In this document: positions 8,286 to 17,102 of the stretch, piece after piece
How positions within the stretch are numbered: position 1 is the first letter of the stretch
Layout: the number at the start of each line of letters is the position of its first letter
Origin: JAYFQE01 sp034927345
GTDB taxonomy: Bacteria; Bacillota; Clostridia; Saccharofermentanales; UBA5734
Direction of reading: 5' to 3'
Length of the DNA stretch: 64,000 nt
Assembly (NCBI GenBank): GCA_034927345.1
Contig: JAYFQE010000013.1
Location: 1 to 64,000 of the forward strand
Notes under the pieces: generated by a model
What the model was told of the DNA's origin: nothing
The model's input: the letters and a program-made list of their open reading frames with translations, nothing else
The model's database searches: none
Made by a program: the position numbers and the translations under genes

Positions 8286-9722
8286 ATGAGTGACAAATTA
8301 TTAATCGGTATGGCGCAAGTGGACATAACGCCGCCTGCATCGGTGAGCTTACACGGGCAATTTCATACGCGAATTTCCCAATATGTGGAAAGCCGGTTGT
8401 ATGCTAATGTTTTTGCAGCCGAATCAAACGGTGAACAGATTATCATTTGTTCCTGTGATTTAGTAGCTGTCTATGCGGAATTCTGTAAACAGACACTGGC
8501 CTTAATCAAAACGAAAAATAAAGATATCGATGTTGAAAAAATTATTATTTGCGCAACGCATATCCATACCGGCCCTTCGTTTTATAAATCGGTCAACACC
8601 CTGCATATTGCAGCTGAATATCTACCTAAAGAGATTCAATATATTGATCATGAAGATATTCCATCCGATGTTTGGCTGGAAGACCGCTGCGGCAGCTATA
8701 TAGCGGAGCAGGTGTGCGAAGCAGTCTGCAAGGCCTGGGAATGCCGTAAACCTGCTTATTTCAGCCCGTCTTTCGGCCGAGCGGTTGTAGGGCATTGCCG
8801 GCGTGTTGTCTATGATGACAACAGCGCCAAGATGTATGGTTCTGTCGATACAGCCAATTTCCGTGAGCTTGAAGGCGGCAATGATTCCGGTATTGAACTG
8901 GTGTACTTTTTCGGCGAAGATAAACAGCCGATCGGTGCTTTAGTGAACGTTGCCTGTCCATCGCAATGCGTTGAAATGGAATATTATGTGTCGTCTGATT
9001 TTTGGGGTAAGGCCCGTGATCAGATTAAGAAACAACTAGGTGAGGATTTTGTTGTCGTCGGCCTTTGTGGAGCGGCCGGCGATCAGTCGCCGCGCGATTT
9101 GGTCCGCAGGAACAATTCCCGTCTGAGAAGAACTGATCCCGATATGTACGGCTTAGAAGGAGCTGCCGAGCTTGGCGGACGAATTGCAGACGTTGTTTTA
9201 AACAAGATAAAACCGGCTCAGGATAATATCTTGAATGAGGCGCAAATCCTTCATCAGACGATGATGGTTGATTTTCCGCTCCGAAAAGTAACCCTATCTG
9301 AATATGAGGCGGCAAAATATAGTTTCAACGATTATGTCGCCAAAGCTGGAAAAACGGTGTATACAAACCAGGATATGGCGGCGCTTCATATTTTTGGCGG
9401 CATTATGAATCGTTTCCAAGTTCAGGAAGAAAAACAGTTTTTTACTTCCGAAATCCATGTGGCCCGATTTGCCGATATTGCGATTGCTACCAATCCATTT
9501 GAATTGTTTCTTGACTATGGTAATTTGATTAAGGCGCGAAGCGCAGCGACTCAAACAATCCTGATTCAGCTGGCCAATGACTGCGGCGGATACCTGCCGA
9601 CAGAAAAGGCTGAACGGGGCAGTCATTATAGTGCGTATGTCTCAAGCGGCATGACGGGACATGTGGGCGGAGATCTCCTGGTCCGCAAGACCCTTGATGC
9701 TATTCAAAAATTATGGCAGTAG
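8286..9722 (+). CDS. Neutral-ceramidase-superfamily hydrolase, paralogue 2
   Basis: 478 residues with no signal peptide. It shares with paralogue 1 the start GMAQVDITPPASV, zinc-site ATHIHTGPS (H92, H94), HCRRVVYDD, nucleophile loop AAGDQSPRDLVRR (S268), and the C-terminal TNPFELF and GGYLPTEKAERGSHYSA. The position of the second ceramidase zinc histidine is ACPSQ, with Cys224. Three ATGs are close together (8277, 8280, 8286); the last has the best spacing from AAAGG and matches the paralogue N-terminus. It is the first of an alternating ceramidase-like/glycosidase run. Hydrolysis of an amide or ester on the imported compound is the likely chemistry; the substrate is unknown. Confidence 0.78.
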   Translation: MSDKLLIGMAQVDITPPASVSLHGQFHTRISQYVESRLYANVFAAESNGEQIIICSCDLVAVYAEFCKQTLALIKTKNKDIDVEKIIICATHIHTGPSFYKSVNTLHIAAEYLPKEIQYIDHEDIPSDVWLEDRCGSYIAEQVCEAVCKAWECRKPAYFSPSFGRAVVGHCRRVVYDDNSAKMYGSVDTANFRELEGGNDSGIELVYFFGEDKQPIGALVNVACPSQCVEMEYYVSSDFWGKARDQIKKQLGEDFVVVGLCGAAGDQSPRDLVRRNNSRLRRTDPDMYGLEGAAELGGRIADVVLNKIKPAQDNILNEAQILHQTMMVDFPLRKVTLSEYEAAKYSFNDYVAKAGKTVYTNQDMAALHIFGGIMNRFQVQEEKQFFTSEIHVARFADIAIATNPFELFLDYGNLIKARSAATQTILIQLANDCGGYLPTEKAERGSHYSAYVSSGMTGHVGGDLLVRKTLDAIQKLWQ

Positions 9723-9796
9723 ACCCGCACAGGCCAATGAAAACGCAGCGGCGTCAGTCGGCTGAATGAAAGACAGTCATGAAAGACGGTAGAGAA

Positions 9797-11167
9797 ATGG
9801 CATCGAAAATAACGGTTAATACCAATGAGATTATAGGACCAGTCAAGCCTCTAAACGGCATAGATAACGGACCGGTGTGCTTTGGCGAATTGATTGATAG
9901 TACAGAATTTTACAAGCAAGCTGGTTTTCCCTATGTCCGTTTGCATGATACAAATTATCCTCATCCCCGCGAAGTGGATATACCGCAGATATTTCCCGAT
10001 TTTAACGCAGATGCAGATAATCCGGCGAGTTATAATTTTATCCATACCGATGCTTATTTGCAGCAATGCCTGAATACAGGCGCTTCAATTATTTACCGGC
10101 TGGGAGTCAGTATAGAGCATCCGAAAATAAAATATACGGTTAATCCACCGCAGGACTTTGAGAAATGGTCGGATATTTGCCTTCATATTATACGGCATGT
10201 CAATGAAGGCTGGGCTGATGGGCATCAATGGAACATCCGTTTCTGGGAAATATGGAATGAACCGGACCTTTTAAATGAAGACCGTTCAACAGACGCGATG
10301 TGGTCCGGAACGCCCGACCAGTATTTTCAGCTTTATGCCATTACCTCGCGTAAATTGAAGAAAGCCTTTCCGGAATTGATGATTGGCGGTTATGCGGCTG
10401 CTTTTGCTTCGGAAAAAAGAAAAGTTTTTTTCCAAAATTTTCTGGATTTTGTGAAGAAAGAACAACTGCCGCTGGATTTTTTTTCATGGCACCGTTATGC
10501 CGATGATCCGGAAGCCGTGGCGATAGAAGCCGGTATTGCCCAGGATGGCCTTGATCACATCGGCTATAAGAATACGCTGAGCATCTGTGATGAATGGAAT
10601 TATACGCCATGGCGAATGGCTCCTGAACGGTATCCTATGACGGCCGGTTCGCAATCGGCTTTTGTGCGGGGCGGGCTTGGCTATTCAGCAACTTACGCCG
10701 GCGCGTCCTATGATGCCGCGGTCATAATACGCCTGCAAGACACGTCGACGGCTGTCGCCACGCATTACACGGGCGACCCGACCAATTATTACTGTACGAT
10801 ATTTGATCGCTATGGATATCCGGAAAAACCGTATTATTCGTTTGTTGCTTTCAATGAAATTATAGCCAGGCGAAATCGCTGCCGTATTGATCTGGAGGGC
10901 TGTGAAGAAGGCTTATATGTTTGCGCGGCTGCTGATCATACAGGCGCCGCTTTATTGGCAACTCCTTTCAATCATGGTGATAAAACCTATAAGATAGATT
11001 TTAAAGGCCTTGACTCGTCTCAGATTTATCACGTGAAAAAATACTTGATTGACCAATACCATTGTTATGATTTGATTGAAGACCAAAAAGGATATCTTGC
11101 AGACCTGACTATAGATACGTATTTAAATACAAAGGCGACTCTTCTCATAACCCTATTGAATTTATAA
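9797..11167 (+). CDS. GH39-like (clan GH-A) glycoside hydrolase, paralogue 1
   Basis: 456 residues, no signal peptide, so it acts in the cytoplasm. The acid/base motif is WEIWNEPD (E155) and the probable nucleophile lies in ICDEWNY (E266), as in the retaining GH39 xylosidases and iduronidases. RLHDTNYPHP near residue 50 is a substrate-pocket arginine/histidine motif shared with the second copy. The ATG at 9797 fits the paralogue N-terminus better than the one at 9779; neither has a strong ribosome site. It sits between ceramidase-like paralogues 2 and 3. Family members cleave beta-xylosides, iduronides or related sugars; which one here is not visible. Confidence 0.8.
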   Translation: MASKITVNTNEIIGPVKPLNGIDNGPVCFGELIDSTEFYKQAGFPYVRLHDTNYPHPREVDIPQIFPDFNADADNPASYNFIHTDAYLQQCLNTGASIIYRLGVSIEHPKIKYTVNPPQDFEKWSDICLHIIRHVNEGWADGHQWNIRFWEIWNEPDLLNEDRSTDAMWSGTPDQYFQLYAITSRKLKKAFPELMIGGYAAAFASEKRKVFFQNFLDFVKKEQLPLDFFSWHRYADDPEAVAIEAGIAQDGLDHIGYKNTLSICDEWNYTPWRMAPERYPMTAGSQSAFVRGGLGYSATYAGASYDAAVIIRLQDTSTAVATHYTGDPTNYYCTIFDRYGYPEKPYYSFVAFNEIIARRNRCRIDLEGCEEGLYVCAAADHTGAALLATPFNHGDKTYKIDFKGLDSSQIYHVKKYLIDQYHCYDLIEDQKGYLADLTIDTYLNTKATLLITLLNL

Positions 11168-11194
11168 TATTTATAACACGAAAGGATGAGTTAT

Positions 11195-12745
11195 ATGAAT
11201 GAATTAAAAATCGGTTGGGCATCACGGGATGTTTCGACAACAAAACCTGTTAATATTCCGGGACAGTTTCACATGCGTATATCTGAAGGAATCCTGGATC
11301 CTGTGACCGTTAACACCTTGGTTATTGATAATGGCACGGATATTGTTATTTTCCTTTCAGCTGACTTGGTTGTCATCCGTTCGCATCTGCTTGATGAAAT
11401 CCGGGAGAAAGTAAAGAAAATAAACCCAGCGATACCGGCGGTTAAGATTTTAATGAATGCGACGCATACGCACACAGGACCGAGCCATTATGCCGACGGC
11501 GGCTGGGATTCGGTGAAAACCGGGTCTTCTACGGCATCGCCCAGCGAGTTGCCGGAAAGCGGCATTGAAATCGCCTCCAGTGATGAATATCGCGATTTTC
11601 TTTCAACACAGGCTGCAGAAGCAATTAATGAAGCTTATCTGAAACGCGAATCCGGCGGAATCGCTTATGGGTATGGTTATGCCGTTGTTTCACACAGCAG
11701 AAGAACCATTTATTTCGATGACGTTTCGAAACGTCCTGGCGTGCAAAGCAATGGGTATCGTGTTGATGGGCATGGCGTGATGTATGGTAATACAAATGAC
11801 GATAATTTCAGCCATTATGAGGCCGGAGCAGATCATTTTGTCAATTTGCTGTACACCTTCAACGCTGCCGGAGCATTAACCGGAGCGATTATTAATGTCC
11901 CTTGCCCCTCGCAGAATTCTGAAGGAGAATACCGGCTTTCCGCTGATTATTGGAATGATGTCAGAGTTGCGATCCGAAAGCAATACGGCAATATCTATAT
12001 CCTTTCCCAATGCGCAGCAGCCGGCGATCTATCGCCGCGGATCCTGCACTATAAGAAAGCACAAGAACGCCGCTTTCGCTTGAAATATGAAATGAGCCAA
12101 TCAAAAGATGGGGTTAATCAGACTGAACTCGCCGCACGCAAGGATATTGCCGAGCGTATTGCCGCAGCTTTTACCGAAGTATTATCATGGGCCAAGAAAG
12201 ATATTAAAACGTCACTGCCCCTGTCTCATATCGTGGAAACGATCTATCTGAGCAAACGTCGGATTTCTCAAGATGAACTGAAATTCGCAACGAAACAGCT
12301 TGAAGAATTGAATAAAATTCCTTTTAAAACGGGAAGTGCCGATTTAAAGAAGCAGTTGGCGGAAAATTCCAGCCTTGCCGCTCAGAGAAATCGTTTCGTT
12401 CGCATTATCGATCGCTTTGAAACTCAGGATGCAGAACCCAAACTGCCGATGGAATTGCATGTTCTGCGTATTGGCGACATCGCGTTTGCATCCAACAGGT
12501 TTGAGCTGTATATGGATTACATGCACCGCATTCAAGCACGCAGCCCGTTTGAGCAGACCTTTATCATTCAATTGGCCGGAACGCCGGGCGTTGATGGCGG
12601 GACGTATCTGGCTACAGAACGGGGAGCGGAGGATAAGGGATATAGCGCTTGTTTGTTTTGCAATCTTGTATCACCCCAAGGCGGTCAAGAACTTGTTGAA
12701 GAAACCGTTGATGTTTTGAAAAAAATATATACGGAAGCAGAATGA
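11195..12745 (+). CDS. Neutral-ceramidase-superfamily hydrolase, paralogue 3
   Basis: 516 residues, the longest of the four. Extra length lies after the zinc motif and near VSKRPGVQSNGYRVDGHG. Motifs are NATHTHTGPS (H91, H93), SHSRRTIYFDD, PCPSQ with Cys237 where ceramidases have a zinc histidine, the nucleophile loop AAAGDLSPR (S280) and C-terminal SNRFELY and GGTYLATERGAEDKGYSA. The ATG at 11195 is chosen because the one at 11186 directly abuts AAAGG and because the other paralogues begin the same way. Intracellular, unknown acyl/amide substrate. Confidence 0.76.
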   Translation: MNELKIGWASRDVSTTKPVNIPGQFHMRISEGILDPVTVNTLVIDNGTDIVIFLSADLVVIRSHLLDEIREKVKKINPAIPAVKILMNATHTHTGPSHYADGGWDSVKTGSSTASPSELPESGIEIASSDEYRDFLSTQAAEAINEAYLKRESGGIAYGYGYAVVSHSRRTIYFDDVSKRPGVQSNGYRVDGHGVMYGNTNDDNFSHYEAGADHFVNLLYTFNAAGALTGAIINVPCPSQNSEGEYRLSADYWNDVRVAIRKQYGNIYILSQCAAAGDLSPRILHYKKAQERRFRLKYEMSQSKDGVNQTELAARKDIAERIAAAFTEVLSWAKKDIKTSLPLSHIVETIYLSKRRISQDELKFATKQLEELNKIPFKTGSADLKKQLAENSSLAAQRNRFVRIIDRFETQDAEPKLPMELHVLRIGDIAFASNRFELYMDYMHRIQARSPFEQTFIIQLAGTPGVDGGTYLATERGAEDKGYSACLFCNLVSPQGGQELVEETVDVLKKIYTEAE

Positions 12746-12770
12746 GACGGACACAAAACAGGAGCATGGC

Positions 12771-14108
12771 ATGAAAACCGCAACAGTTGATTTTAGTAAA
12801 CCCCTTGGTTTGATGAAGCCGGTTCATGGCGTCAATAACGGGCCGGTAACCCGTATGTTCAGCTTGAATATGTCGGAATATTTCCGCGAAGCCGGGATTC
12901 CCTATTCCAGGCTGCATGATACGGAATACCCCTATGGCAGCGGCCATTTTGTTGACATTCCCTGTATTTTTCCGGATTTTGATGCAGATCCGATGAATCC
13001 GCAATCCTATGATTTTACTCTGACAGATGAATATATTAAGGCCATTATTGACAGCGGGACAAAGGTGTTTTACCGTCTTGGTGTCAGCATCGAACATGCA
13101 TCGAAAAAGTATAACATTTTTCCACCGAAAGATTATGATCAATGGGCGAAAATCTGCGCCGGCATCGTCAGGCATTATAACCAGGGCTGGGCCGATGGAT
13201 TCCATTATCAGATCGAGTATTGGGAAATCTGGAATGAGCCGGAGAATCCGCCGATGTGGCAGGGGACGAAAGAAGAATATTTTCGCCTGTATGTAAAAAC
13301 AGCCAACACCTTGAAAACGCTGTTCCCGGATATCAAAATCGGCGGTTATGCCGGCTGCGGTTTCTATTCATTAACAAGGAAAAACACTTCGGCGTTTTAC
13401 CAGGGATTTATATCTTATTTTACAGATTTTCTGGAATACATTTCATCTGCGGAGAATCGGGCGCCCCTGGATTTCTTTTCATGGCACCTGTATACGACCA
13501 GCATCAGTGAAATGGCAGCCCATGCTCGATATGTGAAAAAAACTTTATTAAGCTATGGGTTTGACAAGACCGAGAGTATTCTTAATGAATGGAATTATGT
13601 AACCGGCAAACCAGGGATGTTCGAACAAATGAAGCAGATGTCAGCGGCATCTTTTGTTGCCGGTTCATTGTGCACCATGCAAAAAGCCGCCGTCGATCTG
13701 GGCGCTTATTATGATGCACAACCCAGCATGCAGTATTGCGGCCTTTTCGACTATACGGGCCCGCAAAAGCCATTTTATTCGTTTAAAGCCTTTAACGAAC
13801 TATATAAATTAAAACACGAGGTCTTTTCAGCTTGTGAAAAGCAGCATGTGATGATTTGTGCTGCCGGAACGAATCAAGAAGGCGCAATATTATTAGCTGC
13901 CTGCAACAGCAAACCGGAACGGTTGCTGGTCGAGATAACCGGGTTCGACAACCATGGCGTTGAGACAGAATACTACTTGCTTGACGAGGTGAATAATCTT
14001 GAATTAAAGCGAAGCGAGTTGTATTATTCCGGTACATTGAGGGAAGTTGTCGAATTGGGTAAAGATACAGTTGTATTGATTAAATTGAAGATGCGGCTGG
14101 AGGAGTAA
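12771..14108 (+). CDS. GH39-like (clan GH-A) glycoside hydrolase, paralogue 2
   Basis: 445 residues, cytoplasmic by lack of a signal. It has the acid/base motif WEIWNEPE (E156) and a probable nucleophile in LNEWNYV, plus YSRLHDTEYPYG and FFSWHLYT shared with paralogue 1. The two are clearly homologous over their full length, but they differ enough that duplication is not recent. AGGAG precedes the ATG, and only two bases separate its stop from the next ceramidase-like gene, so the two are probably translationally coupled and used together. Confidence 0.8.
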   Translation: MKTATVDFSKPLGLMKPVHGVNNGPVTRMFSLNMSEYFREAGIPYSRLHDTEYPYGSGHFVDIPCIFPDFDADPMNPQSYDFTLTDEYIKAIIDSGTKVFYRLGVSIEHASKKYNIFPPKDYDQWAKICAGIVRHYNQGWADGFHYQIEYWEIWNEPENPPMWQGTKEEYFRLYVKTANTLKTLFPDIKIGGYAGCGFYSLTRKNTSAFYQGFISYFTDFLEYISSAENRAPLDFFSWHLYTTSISEMAAHARYVKKTLLSYGFDKTESILNEWNYVTGKPGMFEQMKQMSAASFVAGSLCTMQKAAVDLGAYYDAQPSMQYCGLFDYTGPQKPFYSFKAFNELYKLKHEVFSACEKQHVMICAAGTNQEGAILLAACNSKPERLLVEITGFDNHGVETEYYLLDEVNNLELKRSELYYSGTLREVVELGKDTVVLIKLKMRLEE

Positions 14109-14110
14109 AT

Positions 14111-15586
14111 ATGCAGGGGAATAATCAAGGAATAAAAATCGGTTGGGCGCAAATCGACATAACGCCCGACCGGCCTGTTTTTAATGCCGGTCAGTTGTAC
14201 ATCCGGGTTTCGCAATATGTGCATGATCCGATTACGGCAACTGCTTTAGTTCTGGACAACGGGGCAGACCAGGCGACATTAATTTCGGCAGATATGGTCG
14301 GCGTATCACCCAATGTGCTGGCACAGATGCGAAGCAATCTGAGCGCTGTCGAAGGTCTGGATGTTCAGAAAATATCCTTTAGCGTGACGCATACGCATAA
14401 TTCCAGCAGTTTCGATATAGATGCTTTTTCAGCGGCTAATTCCCGTATTATCGGCGATGATATTTTACCGTTGCAGGATATTCCGGATGACATTTTTACC
14501 GGAGCCGAAGCAACGGCGTTTCTGGTTGATAAACTAAGCGAATTGGTACGCAGTGCTTGGGAAAACAGACAGCCGGGCGGGATCAGTTATGCTCAGGATT
14601 ATGCCGCCGTTGCTTTTAACCGCCGTCCGGTTTTTGAGGAAGACGGCCAAAAAAAGACCGTGATGTATGGCGTCTGCGATCAGAAAAGTTTTAAGCGGTT
14701 TGAAGGGGCTTCGGACCATTCGGCTGATATGCTTTACACTTGGGATAGGACCGGCCGCTTAACCGGTATCGCTGTCAATATTCCTTGCCCTTCTCAGGTT
14801 TTTGAGTTGCATTGCATGATTACCGCCGATTACTGGGCGCCGACCCGCCGCCAAATTCGTGAACATTTGGGCAATGTGTACATTCTGCCGGTCTGCGGCG
14901 CCGCCGGAGATCAAAATCCGCTTGATCTGGTCCGAATTAGCAAAGACAACAAAAAAACGCTATTAACATGGGGCGGACAAACCCGGGAAGTATTCCGGAA
15001 TCTGGATATGGGTCTGGAATGCGAACGTATTGGTGAACGCATTACTGAAGCAGTTTTACGCGGTTATCGCACAGCCGGCAATTATATTGAAATGAATCCG
15101 GTTTTCCGCCACCGGGTCATATCGATGACCTTACCTTTACGGATGGTTACGGAGGCCGATTATCAAGAAGCGCTGGACCGCATCGCGGAAGAGAAAGCGA
15201 AGTTCTCGTCTGAGCATCGGATGACCATGAATGAAGTGGTTGCTCTTTTTGAGCCGGAAGGTGTAATTCTTCGTTGGGAAAGACAACAACAAAGCCAGAC
15301 TTTCGTATTTCCGGTACACATTCTGCGTCTTGGCCATTTAGCCATAGCGACCAATCCTTTTGAATTATTTTGCGAATATGGCATGCGCATGAAAGCCCGC
15401 AGCCGATCCAGACAAACAATGATTATTCAGCTCGCGAATGAGAACGGCGGATATTTGCCAACGGAAGATGCTTTGGCCGGCGGTTCCTACAGCAGTAAAC
15501 CGGCTTCGACAAAATGTGATCCGGCCGGCGGCGATCTTTTAGTTGAAAATACGTTGAATGTGTTGAATAGCCTATGGTCTGAGTAG
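14111..15586 (+). CDS. Neutral-ceramidase-superfamily protein, divergent paralogue 4
   Basis: 491 residues, no signal peptide. It keeps GWAQIDITPDRP, THTH (H94, H96), PCPSQ (Cys226), TNPFELF and GGYLPTEDALAGGSYSS. The loop after the zinc histidines is NSSS instead of TGPS, and the nucleophile loop is GAAGDQNPLD, so the catalytic serine of ceramidases is Asn269. The HxRRxxYDD motif is also altered (FNRRPVFEED). It may therefore have a different chemistry, bind without cleaving, or work as a partner subunit of the other paralogues. A good GGAGG lies seven bases before the ATG. Confidence 0.74.
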   Translation: MQGNNQGIKIGWAQIDITPDRPVFNAGQLYIRVSQYVHDPITATALVLDNGADQATLISADMVGVSPNVLAQMRSNLSAVEGLDVQKISFSVTHTHNSSSFDIDAFSAANSRIIGDDILPLQDIPDDIFTGAEATAFLVDKLSELVRSAWENRQPGGISYAQDYAAVAFNRRPVFEEDGQKKTVMYGVCDQKSFKRFEGASDHSADMLYTWDRTGRLTGIAVNIPCPSQVFELHCMITADYWAPTRRQIREHLGNVYILPVCGAAGDQNPLDLVRISKDNKKTLLTWGGQTREVFRNLDMGLECERIGERITEAVLRGYRTAGNYIEMNPVFRHRVISMTLPLRMVTEADYQEALDRIAEEKAKFSSEHRMTMNEVVALFEPEGVILRWERQQQSQTFVFPVHILRLGHLAIATNPFELFCEYGMRMKARSRSRQTMIIQLANENGGYLPTEDALAGGSYSSKPASTKCDPAGGDLLVENTLNVLNSLWSE

Positions 15587-15656
15587 TTTATGCAGCATAT
15601 AACGATTTCTAAGGAAAATTATTTTTTAGTCCCGGCAGAATGGACGCCGTGAAGTG

Positions 15657-17069
15657 ATGCAAATATCAGAAATAAAACGTCTGAGCCGTGTAGTCGGTAA
15701 AATTACACTGCCTGTTTTAGTTGAACAATTTTTTGTCGTGATCATGGGTGTAATCAACACGATGCTGGCGTCTAATTTAGGTAAGACGGCAATCTCATCA
15801 ATTGGCATGATTGATTCCATCAGCAATATCATCGTTTCGCTTTTTGCGGCGCTCGCTCTTGGCGGTACGGTTACGGTTGCTCAGTATACCGGACATCAAG
15901 ATCGGGATTCAGCCAATCAGACAGCAGCCCAGGCTGTGCTTTCCAGCTTGGTGATATCCGGCGTGGTAACGATAACGCTGGCGTTGCTGAAAAAGCCCTT
16001 GCTGATTGCTTTATATGGAGAAGTTGAACCGATTGTATGGCAAAATGCTATGGATTATCTGTCCATTGCCTTATGGTCTTATATTCCAATCAGTATAGTC
16101 AGTGTTTGTTTCGGTATCCTGCGCGGTGCCGGGGATACCAGAACGCCGATGACCATATCTATATGGATGAATGTTTTAAATGTTATATTCAGTTATATTT
16201 TAATTTATGGAGTAAGGATAAATTTCGACGGCCTGGTTTTCCAACTGCCGGGGTACGGCGTTCGCGGCGCAGCCGCCGGTCTGGCTTTGGCGCGTGTTAT
16301 CGGTATGATTCTTGTTCTGATCCCATTGATTCGCGGATCAAAGAAAATCGTACTAAATAATCTGCATGCGTTCAAGTTACGCTGGGATTTACTACGTTGT
16401 ATCTTTATACTAGGTATACCGGCAAGCGCCGAACAGCTAATGTTCCAGGGCGGCAGACTGGTTACTCAAACATTCATCGCACGTCTGGGAACAGACGCCA
16501 TGGCGGCCAATACAATTACCACTTCAATAAACAACATCAGCCTGATTCCCGGGCAAGCCATCGCCATAGCGGCAACAGCAATCATCGGACGTCAGATTGG
16601 CGCACACAAGAACAAGGAAGCCAAACAGCAGCTGACATTTCTGGTTGTCTTTTCATCAATCGCTATGGGATTGGCCAGCCTATTTATTTTTATCACCAAA
16701 AACGGTTTTATACAACTTTATACGCAAGATCCGCAAATCATGAGGCTAGCCTCCTTGATTTTATCCGCATCTTTGTTAGTCCAACCTCTTGTGTATTCAA
16801 CATCTTTTGTTATACCGGCCGGATTGCGCGGCGCTGGGGATATACGGTATACAATGATCGTATCGATTATCAGTATGTGGGTTTTACGGATTTTCCTGGG
16901 GTACATTTTTTCAGTGATCCTGCCTTGGGGCGTGCTGGGGGTCTGGATTGGCATGTTTATTGACTGGTTTGGCCGTTCAATATTATTCATTCGCCGCATG
17001 TCACATCAAGAATGGATGCATCGTGCCGTTTTTCAAAGTCGACAGCTAAATCAGGATCCTGAGATATAA
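15657..17069 (+). CDS. MATE family multidrug/metabolite exporter
   Basis: About 470 residues with twelve predicted membrane spans in two homologous halves, for example ITLPVLVEQFFVVIMGVINT in half one and ILGIPASAEQLMFQGG in half two, the typical MATE repeat. The GTG-ATG at 15654-15659 leaves a choice of start; the ATG is preferred and the ribosome site is weak. Cation-driven export across the membrane is the family function. Its place inside a catabolic operon suggests export of a toxic released moiety or an end product, which is inference. Confidence 0.88.
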   Translation: MQISEIKRLSRVVGKITLPVLVEQFFVVIMGVINTMLASNLGKTAISSIGMIDSISNIIVSLFAALALGGTVTVAQYTGHQDRDSANQTAAQAVLSSLVISGVVTITLALLKKPLLIALYGEVEPIVWQNAMDYLSIALWSYIPISIVSVCFGILRGAGDTRTPMTISIWMNVLNVIFSYILIYGVRINFDGLVFQLPGYGVRGAAAGLALARVIGMILVLIPLIRGSKKIVLNNLHAFKLRWDLLRCIFILGIPASAEQLMFQGGRLVTQTFIARLGTDAMAANTITTSINNISLIPGQAIAIAATAIIGRQIGAHKNKEAKQQLTFLVVFSSIAMGLASLFIFITKNGFIQLYTQDPQIMRLASLILSASLLVQPLVYSTSFVIPAGLRGAGDIRYTMIVSIISMWVLRIFLGYIFSVILPWGVLGVWIGMFIDWFGRSILFIRRMSHQEWMHRAVFQSRQLNQDPEI

Positions 17070-17102
17070 TTAGTGTATAAAATATCGTTATTGGAGGGTA
17101 AA

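Noticed and set aside
2781..15586. Calling the four paralogues true ceramidases
   Set aside because: They lack signal peptides, the C-terminal Ig-like domain and the second zinc histidine, so only superfamily membership is supported.
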